From: a virus
Length of the DNA: 32,121 nt
Virus record (IMG/VR): IMGVR_UViG_3300011129_000119
Location: 1 to 32,121 of that record
Strand: one strand, 5' to 3'
In this document: one piece after another, positions 21,597 through 29,820 of the stretch
Numbering within the stretch: the stretch's first letter is position 1
How the letters are laid out: the number at the start of each line of letters is the position of its first letter
Made by a program: the position numbers and the translations under genes
Notes under the pieces: generated by a model
Told to the model about the DNA's origin: nothing
Database searches by the model: none
What the model saw: the letters and a program-made list of their open reading frames with translations, nothing else

Positions 21597-21922
21597 TATA
21601 CGTTTCCGCCGCTAGTTCTAAATGCTCTGTTATCATATTCGTTGAGCCATTTCTTCCAGCCATTCGGATTATCCTTTGGCTGTCCTAGCTCAAGCAGTAA
21701 CTGATGATACAGTGCTGTGGGTATTTCTGCAACCTTCTGTTGGTGCTTCTGTGTGTCACCAATCAGGGTGTTTTTTCTAAAGTCGTTCTGCTGTTCCCTG
21801 TTTGACTTCAGCAAAGCGTCTACGTTCTGGCTTGTCTCAAAAACCATTGAGCCATCATCATTAAAATGCGCCCAAGTTTCTTTGCCAGTAATGTCGTCCC
21901 TTTTAACAAATCTCTTGGTCAT
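21596..21922 (-). CDS. 108-residue hypothetical head-module protein
   Basis: The protein lies between the capsid and connector genes. It is hydrophilic and helical with a Gln/Lys/Asn-rich middle (SNREQQNDFRKNTL, DTQKHQQKV), a conserved-looking FVKRDDITGKETWAHF N-terminus and a GWKKWLNEYDNRAF C-terminus. It has GAGGAG before the ATG. It may be a head-completion or assembly factor, but I do not know the family. Confidence 0.58.
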   Translation of the reverse strand: MTKRFVKRDDITGKETWAHFNDDGSMVFETSQNVDALLKSNREQQNDFRKNTLIGDTQKHQQKVAEIPTALYHQLLLELGQPKDNPNGWKKWLNEYDNRAFRTSGGNV

Positions 21923-21942
21923 AAATTCTCCTCGTAAGTAAA

Positions 21943-21973
21943 AGGGGCGGCGACCTCAATGGCCGCCACCCCC
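21943..21973 (-). terminator. possible leftward terminator after the capsid gene
   Basis: Between the capsid stop and the next gene, the leftward strand reads GGGGGTGGCGGCC, a short loop and GGTCGCCGCCCC followed by TTTTAC. The GGGG and GGCG arms pair with CGCC and CCCC. The T run is only four long, so it is probably a partial terminator that lets some transcription continue to the tail genes, giving more capsid than tail message. Confidence 0.55.
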
Positions 21974-21985
21974 AAACTTGTCAAA

Positions 21986-22924
21986 CTACGACAGGTCGTA
22001 TACCGCACCGTGAGCTTTCGGAGCAGACACTTTCAATGTCCACTCAGTCACGATTTGGAACTTCTCGCTGTCACCAGTTTTCGACAACTCGCTTACAGCG
22101 AAGTTGCGGCTTGGCAATGTGCAGATAGAAGCATAGTCGCTGTCCAGCAGGAATACGCGGTCATCGGACGCAAAGCGGTCGATAACAACGTCCAGTTGAC
22201 CAAAGTCACTCAGGTACAACGAAACAGAACCAACGATAGCTGCTTCACGTGGAGCAGAGTAGTTGATTTGGTTGGTTGCAACGGAGCCGCTGTTCAAGTC
22301 GCTGAAGGCAACTTTCTTAGCAGGAGAAACAACGAGCATGTTTGGCTGGCCACCATCGGTGTATGCAGCTTGCATGGCGTTGTCGATTTGGTCGAGGGTC
22401 AGAGCGCGGTTAGTACCAGCCATATCTGGAACATCAGAACCGTCACCAGTTGCAGCCGAAGTGCCAGAGGCATCGTCTACGTTGGTAATCCAAGCCGAAA
22501 GCGAACCAGCTTTACGTGGGTCGGAACCCGAACGCGCCGTGTCGGCGTGAAGCGATTTCTCGATATCACGACGAAGCTCAAGACCTTTAAGGACTTTCTG
22601 GTATGCAGTTTCTTTGTCACGACCAGCTTTATCAACGGCGTCTAGTGTGCCAGAGATTTGTGCGTCTTTGACGGAAATCTGCATGTAGTTACCAAAACGA
22701 GTGGTGGCTGTAGGAGCGGCAAGAGCAGCGTCAGCACCTTCGTTTACATGGTTGTCAGCAGCGGCTGCGGCCAACTCTTGTACTTGCCACTCGACAAATA
22801 CGCCGTTTCCTGTCTCTTTTTTCAGAGCCGAAAATACGGGGGTTTCTTCTGGGTCGATGCGTGTGATTACGTCCGACAGGTCTTCGCGCTCACCAACGGC
22901 TGCGCTTGTTTTGTAAATAGCCAT
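21986..22924 (-). CDS. major capsid protein, SU10-like (HK97 fold)
   Basis: The 312-residue protein fits the SU10-type major capsid family. The N-terminus (MAIYKTSAAVGEREDLSDVITRIDPEETPVFSALKKE) is a typical capsid N-arm, followed by VEWQVQELAAAAADNHVNEGADA, a spine-helix stretch (KVLKGLELRRDIEKSLHAD), MLVVSPAKKVAFSDL, and a C-terminal VDIVIDRF-like sheet with a final TLKVSAPKAHGAVYDLS. It has a scaffold gene directly upstream. A hairpin follows its stop. No protease gene is seen, so maturation may not need cleavage. Confidence 0.86.
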   Translation of the reverse strand: MAIYKTSAAVGEREDLSDVITRIDPEETPVFSALKKETGNGVFVEWQVQELAAAAADNHVNEGADAALAAPTATTRFGNYMQISVKDAQISGTLDAVDKAGRDKETAYQKVLKGLELRRDIEKSLHADTARSGSDPRKAGSLSAWITNVDDASGTSAATGDGSDVPDMAGTNRALTLDQIDNAMQAAYTDGGQPNMLVVSPAKKVAFSDLNSGSVATNQINYSAPREAAIVGSVSLYLSDFGQLDVVIDRFASDDRVFLLDSDYASICTLPSRNFAVSELSKTGDSEKFQIVTEWTLKVSAPKAHGAVYDLS

Positions 22925-22928
22925 AATT

Positions 22929-23975
22929 TTAATCTCTCATTCGTTGTAAAAGTAAATCAACGGCAGCATCTTTGCTGCCAGTTTTGTTTAGGCGCTCTAG
23001 TGCCTTTTTTCCGCGATTAGCATTGGCCTGGGCCTTAGTTTGCGGCTTGCCAGAACGAGTGACCTTTGGAGCCTTCTTTACTTTCTTTTGAGCTGCTGGT
23101 TTGTTTTCCATTAGCTGGTCGTAAAGATATGCCTTGCGTATAGCGATAACACCACGGCTGTCCGTCATGTTAGAGATTTCAGCTTCACTAAATCCTAGAT
23201 TTCTCTGGGAGTAAGTAATGATAGCCTGCTTCTCTCTGTCCGCAACTTCAGGGTCTTTCCACTCTGGCAACGCTTGCAAAAGTTTCTCTTGCTCCTGTTG
23301 CAGGCGGGCCTGATTTTGCGCGGACAGTTCTTGCTGACGCTCCGCTTCCAATTTCTGTTGCGTTAGAGCTACCTGCTCTGCTGCATCTTTTTGGTCTCGG
23401 GCGGCTTCACGCTGTCGCATGTACTCAATAGGGTCATCGGTATACAGCTTGTCCCAGTATTCCTGGGGCTTATCTGTAGCCGATTTCAAATTGGCTTGCA
23501 GTTCATTTAAGGCCTGAGCATACAGCTCACGCTGCTGCATCATTGCCTGCATTTCCGCTTCGGAGTTCTTTCGAACCTCAGAGGCCTCTTGCATACGCTT
23601 CTGTGCAGCCTGCTCTAATTGGTAGGATTTGACAAGTTCGTCAGCTGTAACGTCCTTCTCTTCACCATCAACCTTTACAGTGTAGTATTCCGTTTCATCC
23701 GCGACTTCTTGAACTTCAGCCGCGTCTACTTCATACTCTTCATCATCGTACTCGTCTTCAGATTCGGATAGCTCTACAGCGTCGTCCTCTTCATACTCAT
23801 CCTCAGATGCCGCTTCAGCTTCTTGGGTTTCCACAACCTCTTCCGCTTCAGCATTAGGCTCTAAAACGTCTTCGCTTGCCTCTTCAGGGGCGCCAACATT
23901 TAAGAGTTCGTCAATTGCTTGACTTTTCGTTAGTGAATCACCGCTACCCAACAGGGTCGTAGTTTCATCAGCCAT
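22929..23975 (-). CDS. acidic scaffolding protein
   Basis: The 348-residue protein is very acidic between about residues 28 and 90 (EEVVETQEAEAASEDEYEEDD, SESEDEYDDEEYE). A short beta-sheet region (EYYTVKVDGEEKDVTADELV) follows, then a Gln/Glu-rich coiled coil (residues about 130-230, such as AEMQAMMQQRELYAQAL) and a basic C-terminus (KKVKKAPKVTRSGKPQTKAQ). That order of acidic, helical and basic parts, with location between portal and capsid genes, is the standard scaffold signature. The basic C-terminus likely binds the capsid protein. Confidence 0.84.
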   Translation of the reverse strand: MADETTTLLGSGDSLTKSQAIDELLNVGAPEEASEDVLEPNAEAEEVVETQEAEAASEDEYEEDDAVELSESEDEYDDEEYEVDAAEVQEVADETEYYTVKVDGEEKDVTADELVKSYQLEQAAQKRMQEASEVRKNSEAEMQAMMQQRELYAQALNELQANLKSATDKPQEYWDKLYTDDPIEYMRQREAARDQKDAAEQVALTQQKLEAERQQELSAQNQARLQQEQEKLLQALPEWKDPEVADREKQAIITYSQRNLGFSEAEISNMTDSRGVIAIRKAYLYDQLMENKPAAQKKVKKAPKVTRSGKPQTKAQANANRGKKALERLNKTGSKDAAVDLLLQRMRD

Positions 23976-23978
23976 TCT

Positions 23979-24248
23979 TTATCTCCTCAAAGATTTATTC
24001 TGGAGGTTAGTCTCCAGTTTCGCTAAGTTGCCCGTCTCGACAACTTCCGTCAAATGGCCGCGCACCACCATTAGTGCTTGGTACATCTGAAAGAGCGTTT
24101 CCCGCCTTTCCGCTGACGGGGAATCTTTCCATTCGCTAACGTACTTCTCCTCAAGAACGCTGAACGTCTCAACAATCAAAGGGTCACGCAAAAGCATTGC
24201 TGCGCGTTCACCCCTTGCCTGCTCGTCCCTTAATTTTCCCTCACTCAA
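23979..24248 (-). CDS. 89-residue hypothetical protein with TTG start
   Basis: The 89-residue protein is helical and charged with DPLIVETFSVLEEKYVSEWKD and TLFQMYQALMVVRGHL helices, between portal and scaffold. Similar small helical genes sit at this position in many podoviruses. The start is TTG at 24248 with AGGAG seven bases upstream, and a promoter-like sequence lies directly before it. No function is assigned. Confidence 0.6.
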   Translation of the reverse strand: MSEGKLRDEQARGERAAMLLRDPLIVETFSVLEEKYVSEWKDSPSAERRETLFQMYQALMVVRGHLTEVVETGNLAKLETNLQNKSLRR

Positions 24249-24270
24249 AACAGTCTCCTATACTGTTGCA

Positions 24271-24298
24271 AAAATACCACATAATACTTTTTGTGCAA
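24271..24298 (-). promoter_or_regulatory. possible leftward promoter for scaffold and capsid genes
   Basis: On the leftward strand TTGCAC (24293-24298) and TATTTT (24271-24276) are 16 bases apart in the 55-base gap after the portal gene. TGTTGC at 24264-24269 lies just downstream of the -10, the motif that also marks P3 and the terminase promoter. The -10 is weak, so this is a tentative call. Confidence 0.38.
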
Positions 24299-24303
24299 TA
24301 CGT

Positions 24304-26361
24304 TTATCCACGAGGGAGGTTTGTTGAGATATTGGCGCCAGCCGCCTTCTCAATAGCTCGGAGCTCTGCTTCCATGGCAATTTCATCTCGGCGTAGCTGG
24401 AGTTCGGCATCTGCTCGCTCGCGTTTCAGCTGGAAGTCTTGCTCCATCTGACGCGCCTTAAGCTCTTGAGTCGCCTGGAACTCGGCCTGCTTCATCTGCA
24501 TTTCAGCCTGGAACTTCTGCATCTCTAGGGCGATAGCTGGGTCTTGCTGTTGCCCCCGCTGCTGCGCCATTGCTTTCTGCTGCTGCACTGTCTGCTCAAT
24601 TTGTTGAGTGGAAGCATAGAACTGGTCGGAGTCTTTAAACCCAGAAAGCTCTGCAATTTTGGCCAAAGTGTTTCGGTACTGCGCTAGGCTTACCATAGGA
24701 TTTTCTGGACCCATTTGAGCAATGATACTTTCCTGCTTGGCAGCGGTTGCCATCAGGAAGCCGATTTGCTCTTGCTTCTGAGCGGTTCCCAGGCCCACGT
24801 TAATCTGCACGTCGTACATGTTGCTCCACTCTCGTGGAGACATTTCGACAAACTCATTGCGAAGTCGAATCATTTTATCTTTATTCTGATACTTGGTGGC
24901 CAAGTGTAGGATGCCACGGAACAGTGCGCGGACGCCTGTCTCAGCAAACACGCGGGCAATCATTTCAATCTTACCCTGTTGGGCCGACTGCATGGCAGAT
25001 ACGGCAGTCGCCGTTGTGGACTGTAGCGCGTCTGCGTCTAGCCCCATTGCCTGCTTGCTAATTCCAGTGCGCTGCTCGCGGACACTGTCCATGTAATTTA
25101 GCGCAGGGAAAACAGAAGACGAAACATCAGGAACCTGAAGAGGCTGAACGGCGCCAGGCTGACGAGCTCGCACAATACCGCCAGGGCGGTTTGTCAAAAG
25201 GTCGTCAAGATTTACCTGACCCTCGACGGCAACAACACGGGCGTTGTTTGTGTTGTAGATGTTATCCAGCAATTGGCGCATCAGTGTCGATTTGATTAGC
25301 TGCACGTCCATAACCAGCTCTGCAATAGAACGACCAATGGCGCGGTGCGGCATAAGGATAGGTGAAATCATTGCGAAGGGGAGGATGTCACACTCTTCGT
25401 TTTCAAGAATGTGGTAGGAACTGCCTACTGTAAGAACGCGACGGAACTCAGCCACCCCGTCACCATCATAGTCAGAACGAATATAGCATTCAGTAACAAG
25501 GACGTTTCGCATGATAGGGTCTTGACTGTCCGTCGAGCCGCTTGTTTCCAAGTCTTCAAAGCGGCTTTGGCGCTCCTCAGAAACATCAAGGTCCGTGTAA
25601 CCAGCATATTTTTCCACCTCATCTTTATCAAATCCCATCTCAACCAGGTCACTCACTGGCATATTTGTGCGATGTGCTACAAAGTTTGCGTCCTCCAGGG
25701 ACTTTGCGCGGGCACTAATTAGGAACTCTTCGGGCGGAACATTTTCAATTTCAATCCGTCCAGAGTTTTTGGTGCGACGTAGCTTTACGTTGTAGGATAG
25801 TGGGGGCGGGATATATTGACCGTCTGGGCCAACCTGCCCATCACCCATTTCAACTTCATCTTGCTCGACAACTTCAACCTCTGTGTCTGCCACCAGCATG
25901 ACCATCTCAGTTTCAGTTAGCCCTTCATACTCCTCTGTCTCTACGTCTACCTTCTCATCCCAGTAGAATTTAACTACACCGTTTTTTAAGATGAGCGCGT
26001 CCTTAAACCAGTTGTGAACGATTTCAAAACCACGATTGTCTGTGTTGATTACCCAGTTGGCATAGTCACTGGCTTGCTCGGCCAGGGCCACATCCTCTGG
26101 GCCAGTCGGAGCAAAGCGAACATATTCGTCGGACTGCGTAAAGATACGCATGAGACTTGGCATAATATGCTCGACCGTGTCGCTGACTTCGGTGCTGACA
26201 ACTTGAGAGCGGTCGGGCTGTTCGTTGCCAAACGGCTCACCGAGGTAGTAGTCCATAGCCTCGATACGGTCTTGTGAATATTCCGTGTCATAATTGCCAA
26301 GGGCCTGCTCTACTTCATTTCGAACAACACTTTGAAATTCTACATCATCCATCTTCGCCAT
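24304..26361 (-). CDS. portal protein
   Basis: The 685-residue protein is close to the usual portal length of podoviruses (roughly 650-760). Diagnostic stretches are RIEAMDYYLGEPFGNEQPDRSQ early, EHIMPSLMRIFTQSDEYVRF, WVINTDNRGFEIVHNWFKDAL, YHILENEECDILPFAMISPI, and the long C-terminal Gln/Glu-rich coiled coil (EMQKFQAEMQMKQAEFQATQ). It is the ring at one capsid vertex through which the terminase pumps DNA. The ATG is preceded by AAGG. It lies downstream of three tiny lysine-rich genes. Confidence 0.88.
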   Translation of the reverse strand: MAKMDDVEFQSVVRNEVEQALGNYDTEYSQDRIEAMDYYLGEPFGNEQPDRSQVVSTEVSDTVEHIMPSLMRIFTQSDEYVRFAPTGPEDVALAEQASDYANWVINTDNRGFEIVHNWFKDALILKNGVVKFYWDEKVDVETEEYEGLTETEMVMLVADTEVEVVEQDEVEMGDGQVGPDGQYIPPPLSYNVKLRRTKNSGRIEIENVPPEEFLISARAKSLEDANFVAHRTNMPVSDLVEMGFDKDEVEKYAGYTDLDVSEERQSRFEDLETSGSTDSQDPIMRNVLVTECYIRSDYDGDGVAEFRRVLTVGSSYHILENEECDILPFAMISPILMPHRAIGRSIAELVMDVQLIKSTLMRQLLDNIYNTNNARVVAVEGQVNLDDLLTNRPGGIVRARQPGAVQPLQVPDVSSSVFPALNYMDSVREQRTGISKQAMGLDADALQSTTATAVSAMQSAQQGKIEMIARVFAETGVRALFRGILHLATKYQNKDKMIRLRNEFVEMSPREWSNMYDVQINVGLGTAQKQEQIGFLMATAAKQESIIAQMGPENPMVSLAQYRNTLAKIAELSGFKDSDQFYASTQQIEQTVQQQKAMAQQRGQQQDPAIALEMQKFQAEMQMKQAEFQATQELKARQMEQDFQLKRERADAELQLRRDEIAMEAELRAIEKAAGANISTNLPRG

Positions 26362-26363
26362 GA

Positions 26364-26531
26364 CTATACCTTGCTGGCCTTCTTGGCCTTCTTAACTGCC
26401 TTGGCAGCTTTTGGTTTGCTTGGAGCCTTCTCGGTCTTAACAGGAGCTGGCTTGAACAAGGGCTCACGACAAACGCGGCAAAGGCCTGTGTACCCATTAG
26501 GGTTTCTGGATTTACACTTATTACAAATCAT
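26364..26531 (-). CDS. tiny zinc-ribbon protein with lysine-rich tail
   Basis: A 55-residue frame encodes a Cys-x2-Cys pair at residues 3-6 (ICNKCKS) and a second pair (LCRVCRE) about a dozen residues on, which fits a single zinc ribbon. The rest is an Ala/Lys/Pro tail (KAPSKPKAAKAVKKAKKASK) like the histone H1 C-terminus. It could bind DNA or packaged nucleic acid. The ATG overlaps the stop of the upstream small gene (ATGA), and its stop lies two bases before the portal start. It is too short for most automated gene finders. Confidence 0.6.
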   Translation of the reverse strand: MICNKCKSRNPNGYTGLCRVCREPLFKPAPVKTEKAPSKPKAAKAVKKAKKASKV

Positions 26532-26677
26532 TTCTTTGTCTTTCTGTTTTTGCGGGGCTTGGCAGAACTTTTAGCCTTAGCTTTCTTGGCGGCTTCTTCT
26601 GCTTCCAACGCCGCTCTTTTCTCAGCTGCTCGGTCGCGCCTGTAAATAGTAATGTGCACGTTTGGGTCTCCTACCAT
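26528..26677 (-). CDS. 49-residue lysine/alanine-rich basic protein
   Basis: This short frame starts MVGDPNVHITIYRRD and continues as a helical stretch (RAAEKRAALEAEEAAKKAKAK) with a basic end (SAKPRKNRKTKK). The start overlaps the stop of the 91-residue gene and the stop overlaps the next start, so it is embedded in a coupled chain. High lysine and arginine content suggests DNA or RNA binding; it may coat or condense DNA in the head. Confidence 0.55.
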   Translation of the reverse strand: MVGDPNVHITIYRRDRAAEKRAALEAEEAAKKAKAKSSAKPRKNRKTKK

Positions 26678-26946
26678 TTAACCTTATGTGACCAATATTT
26701 GGCCGAAAGTTTGCTCGTGGGTTTCCCCTGTGCATTATGCCTTGCATAATAGCTTTTTTTACGAGCCTTGTCTTTAGCAGTCTTGGGGTTTTTCCCCGCG
26801 CCCTTCACGCCCTGCTGACCGAAGCGAATGAGGCGAATCTTGTCACCCTCCTTAGCCAGCACTGCGTGGCTCTTCTTCGGATGCTTGGGGGTGCGCTTGG
26901 GTTTGTTGTATCCAGCAAAACGCTCTCCACGATATTCAATAGCCAT
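26671..26946 (-). CDS. 91-residue basic protein conserved-looking in marine phages
   Basis: The protein is strongly basic (KPKRTPKHPKKSHA, then KNPKTAKDKARKKSYYARH). It has a short beta hairpin (GDKIRLIRFGQQG) and ends in KLSAKYWSHKVKW. The pattern of RKKSYYARHN followed by SAKYW recalls a family of small basic phage proteins, but I cannot name the function. It lies between the ART gene and the other lysine-rich genes, near the portal. DNA or RNA binding is the simplest idea. Confidence 0.65.
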   Translation of the reverse strand: MAIEYRGERFAGYNKPKRTPKHPKKSHAVLAKEGDKIRLIRFGQQGVKGAGKNPKTAKDKARKKSYYARHNAQGKPTSKLSAKYWSHKVKW

Positions 26947-28343
26947 TAAAAGTTATCTTCCTTTTCTTTAGCGAGCAGGCCGCTGGCTACGGCTGGGGCG
27001 GCGACTAGTCCCGCGCCTCCAGCAGTTAGATTTTTCAAGTCTTTTAACCTGGGGTCAAAACGGGCTTCTGGCGACCGAATATTTTTAGGTTCAAAAACCA
27101 CCGTTTCGTCACCCACCCGTATTCCGTCGTACCCAGCTTTGCTGGCCTGCTCAGAAAGTTCTAAAGGGCCCTTTCCGCCGACCCTAACGTAATCAGACAG
27201 TGAGTAAAGTATATTCTCCAAACCCTTAAACGGACTTTTGGAGCTGTATTGCATTTCATCTATAAACTTACGTTTAGCTCTGTTTTTTGCTTCTTCCTTT
27301 GTGAGCGGCACCTGTTGGTCATGGTGGCGCGGCCTAAAGGGAGTGTCTATAGTGTCGAGATAAGTCTTATCTTTATAAACCCTAGGCTCCCTTGTCGGGT
27401 CAGCAATCATGGCCATGTAACCAGTTGAGCCGTCTGCGTTATCAACAAGTGCATAAGAGATGTTTTCATCGACATATTTATCAATATCCCGCAGTGAGCT
27501 CAATCCTATCTGTGTCGGCTCGTCTAACATATCAATTTTGTCTAACTCATTAGCCCACCACTTAAAGTACTCTGGGTCACCTAGAGTTTTATCTCCAACC
27601 CTGTCGCTTAGGTCTAAAAAGTTACCCTTTAAATTGTACTCACCAACATTCGGGCCGTAGTATCTGGCCTCTCCCGAATGAGGCGTAAAGTAGTGTCCAC
27701 TTCCGTAAAATCCCTCGTCCCTAAGTCCTATTTTACTATCGTCAAACGCCAGTATCTCGTCACTATGTGTTCCGTGGTACATCGGGCTGTCCACGTCAAA
27801 CCCCATCTCCCTTGCGCGGGCCATCCGACTCTCAGGGTCCATTGGAAGGTCGTAATTTTCAGACAAGTATCTTGGGTCTGCCTTCCCAAGCATTTCATCA
27901 CTTACCTCGTCGGCCTTGCCTGACTTGAGCAGGTCAATCACATCTTGCGCTTGTTTTTCAGCGTCGGTTAGGCGCCTAGCCAGCTGTGCGGCTCGTGGTG
28001 CGGAAAGGGCCGCCCCTGGAACAGCTGCCGCACCCGCTGTAAACGGAGCAACAGCGTAAAAAGCATCCCCTAGCAATCCAGCGCTCTGGAAGGCCGCATC
28101 CAGTATGTTACCTTGGGAAATGTTTTGTCCAGCGCTAGGGAGCGTCTGCGACGGATTCATCGGGTCTGGGTATCGCCCATAGAAGTCTGCTGTCGCTGCG
28201 CCTGGGGCGAACTGACCAGCCACCAAGCCAGACGCTTCTGGGTTGTTTTTTGCAAAGTTTACTAGGTTGGAGCCAGCATCATACAGACCCACCGACGAGT
28301 CCATAATCAATTGTCCAACAGTTCTTCCGTATGGGCTAGGCAT
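26946..28343 (-). CDS. polyvalent ADP-ribosyltransferase-domain virion protein
   Basis: The 465-residue protein has two parts. Residues 1-110 form a Gly/Ala-rich module opening with MPSPYGRTVGQL and shared with the next upstream gene. Residues about 180-430 match ART domains of phage polyvalent proteins: SPMYHGTHSDEILAFDDSKIG from residue 186 (His190), GFYGSGHYFTPHSGEARYYG at 211-230 (Tyr218), and AGYDGIRVGDETVVFEPKNI from residue 403 (probable Glu413), giving an H-Y-E-like triad. Such domains attach ADP-ribose from NAD to host targets. Sited between terminase and portal, it is likely packaged and injected. The target is unknown and activity is not shown. Confidence 0.72.
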   Translation of the reverse strand: MPSPYGRTVGQLIMDSSVGLYDAGSNLVNFAKNNPEASGLVAGQFAPGAATADFYGRYPDPMNPSQTLPSAGQNISQGNILDAAFQSAGLLGDAFYAVAPFTAGAAAVPGAALSAPRAAQLARRLTDAEKQAQDVIDLLKSGKADEVSDEMLGKADPRYLSENYDLPMDPESRMARAREMGFDVDSPMYHGTHSDEILAFDDSKIGLRDEGFYGSGHYFTPHSGEARYYGPNVGEYNLKGNFLDLSDRVGDKTLGDPEYFKWWANELDKIDMLDEPTQIGLSSLRDIDKYVDENISYALVDNADGSTGYMAMIADPTREPRVYKDKTYLDTIDTPFRPRHHDQQVPLTKEEAKNRAKRKFIDEMQYSSKSPFKGLENILYSLSDYVRVGGKGPLELSEQASKAGYDGIRVGDETVVFEPKNIRSPEARFDPRLKDLKNLTAGGAGLVAAPAVASGLLAKEKEDNF

Positions 28344-29701
28344 TAGTCAAAAATCCCAGCTTCTAGGTCGTCGTAATATTGCATTGCCCCATCAAGCCAC
28401 TCTTGGTCCAACGGTTGTTTAACCTCACCCCCACGTCTTTCAAAAAGATAGTTGTCCTGGTCAAACGGCCTCCCCTCTTCTCTGAACTTTTTGTGAATAT
28501 CTGGGAACATAACCTGACGCGGAAGTGGGCGCTCGAGGCCACCTAAGTAGTCGCCTTTTATTGCCTTGTCATATGTCTTGTGAACATATTCAGGGTCCAG
28601 CGTGAGCTCGGCGCCAGGGATACCCCTAGACACCATATTGCCGCCATATCCCGTCGGCAAGTGAACTAGCTCAGGCTGAGTTATAGCGAGTCTGGTTTCT
28701 GGCACATTAGGGAAACCTAGGCCTTGAAACGTATCAAGTGACATGAGCTCAACAAACTTCTTTCTGTTGCCTTGGGTCGTGTTGTCCAGAAAGCTCTGCG
28801 CGTTTTTGCTATTTAACCCAGGCCATTCAGGCAAAACATTTTTTAATCTTTCGTCAAATTCCTTTGCCGCTTTTCTCGTGACCCCAGCCACTTTCAGTTG
28901 AGCCATTAAAGCATCGGACATGTGAGTTGACGCATCCCCAGAGCGGCCCCCCATTGAAGTATAGCCGAGCAAAACATCGTCATATTCCTGGCCCGCCGCG
29001 TTTATTCTGTTTTGGATTTGCGCGGGGACTCCGCCAGCCGAGGCCCAAACGGAACCGTCTTTCATTTGAGCTTGGCTTTGCGCGTACCGAGGCCCGCCCT
29101 GCAACGGGTCCATTTCAATCTTATTGTCCCCGATTCGGGTCAACAATCCTCCAGCGTTTGTTCTATCCCCTAAAAGCCCAAGCAGGACATTGTCGCCGCT
29201 TCCAACCATCTCCTCTGGTGTCAAGATTTTAGGTGCCAGAAGCCCGCCCTCGGTTGGGACAAACTCAAACTCCATCTCGGAAAAATCTTTCTTGTAATCC
29301 TTGCCAGCCTTGTAGGTTTTTGGCGACGTGTCAATTAGCTTTCCCCCCTGGCCTATGGCGGCTTCAGATATATCGTCACCCGCGTTGGCAATGACGGCAG
29401 GGTTCTTTATTGCCCGAGGGTCTCCACCGTATTTTTTCGCCGCACGGACCGCAGCCGCACTTGGGACGAACGGCAAAATTCCGAGAGAGCTCAAACCTGC
29501 GTTTACAAGCGTTCTCTCTTCGGGCTCATTATAATACATGTTGGCATCCGCCAGGAGGCCAGTAAAGTCACCCAAAATTGGGACGGGCATGGTCGCAATA
29601 GCGGCAGCGTCCAGTGGGTTTGTGGTTGCAAATCTTTTTATAGGCTGGACCAGGTCTCTATTTAAAAGACCCCCAACAGTCATTCCATATGGGCTAGGCA
29701 T
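28343..29701 (-). CDS. virion-associated protein sharing an N-terminal module with the ART protein
   Basis: The 452-residue protein starts MPSPYGMTVGGLL and shows a similar opening to the ART gene: a basic patch, NPLDAAAIA, and GLLADANMYY near residues 48-57, then LVNAGLSSLGILPFVPSAAA. Beyond residue 100 it differs, with GGVPAQIQNRINAAGQEYDDVL, THMSDALMAQLKVAGV and a C-terminal acidic end. No known catalytic motif is evident to me. The shared N-terminus could be a virion-loading or ejection signal on two different effectors. TAATG couplings link it to genes on both sides. Confidence 0.62.
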   Translation of the reverse strand: MPSPYGMTVGGLLNRDLVQPIKRFATTNPLDAAAIATMPVPILGDFTGLLADANMYYNEPEERTLVNAGLSSLGILPFVPSAAAVRAAKKYGGDPRAIKNPAVIANAGDDISEAAIGQGGKLIDTSPKTYKAGKDYKKDFSEMEFEFVPTEGGLLAPKILTPEEMVGSGDNVLLGLLGDRTNAGGLLTRIGDNKIEMDPLQGGPRYAQSQAQMKDGSVWASAGGVPAQIQNRINAAGQEYDDVLLGYTSMGGRSGDASTHMSDALMAQLKVAGVTRKAAKEFDERLKNVLPEWPGLNSKNAQSFLDNTTQGNRKKFVELMSLDTFQGLGFPNVPETRLAITQPELVHLPTGYGGNMVSRGIPGAELTLDPEYVHKTYDKAIKGDYLGGLERPLPRQVMFPDIHKKFREEGRPFDQDNYLFERRGGEVKQPLDQEWLDGAMQYYDDLEAGIFD

Positions 29702-29820
29702 TAACGAATCCTCATGTTGCTCTTGGGTCCAAGTTTTTTACGAAGATTTAACCCGCGTTTTTTGTGTCGGCGACGGGTCGGCGATTTAGCCTCCCAAGCT
29801 GTGTCAGTCTTCTTAGCCAT
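29701..29820 (-). CDS. 39-residue highly basic peptide
   Basis: A very short frame encodes MAKKTDTAWEAKSPTRRRHK and a second basic half ending KKLGPKSNMRIR. Roughly a third of the residues are Lys or Arg. GGAG lies eight bases before the ATG, and it is linked by TAATG overlaps to genes on both sides, which supports translation. It may bind DNA or RNA. Confidence 0.55.
   Translation of the reverse strand: MAKKTDTAWEAKSPTRRRHKKRGLNLRKKLGPKSNMRIR

Noticed and set aside
21959-22645. 228-residue rightward frame opposite the capsid gene
   Set aside because: Opposes a clear major capsid protein; composition is not phage-protein-like and there is no promoter or ribosome site.
24299-24309. TTATCCACG as a DnaA box
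   Set aside because: It encodes the last residues and stop of the portal protein and is a single imperfect match, so it is not evidence of an origin.
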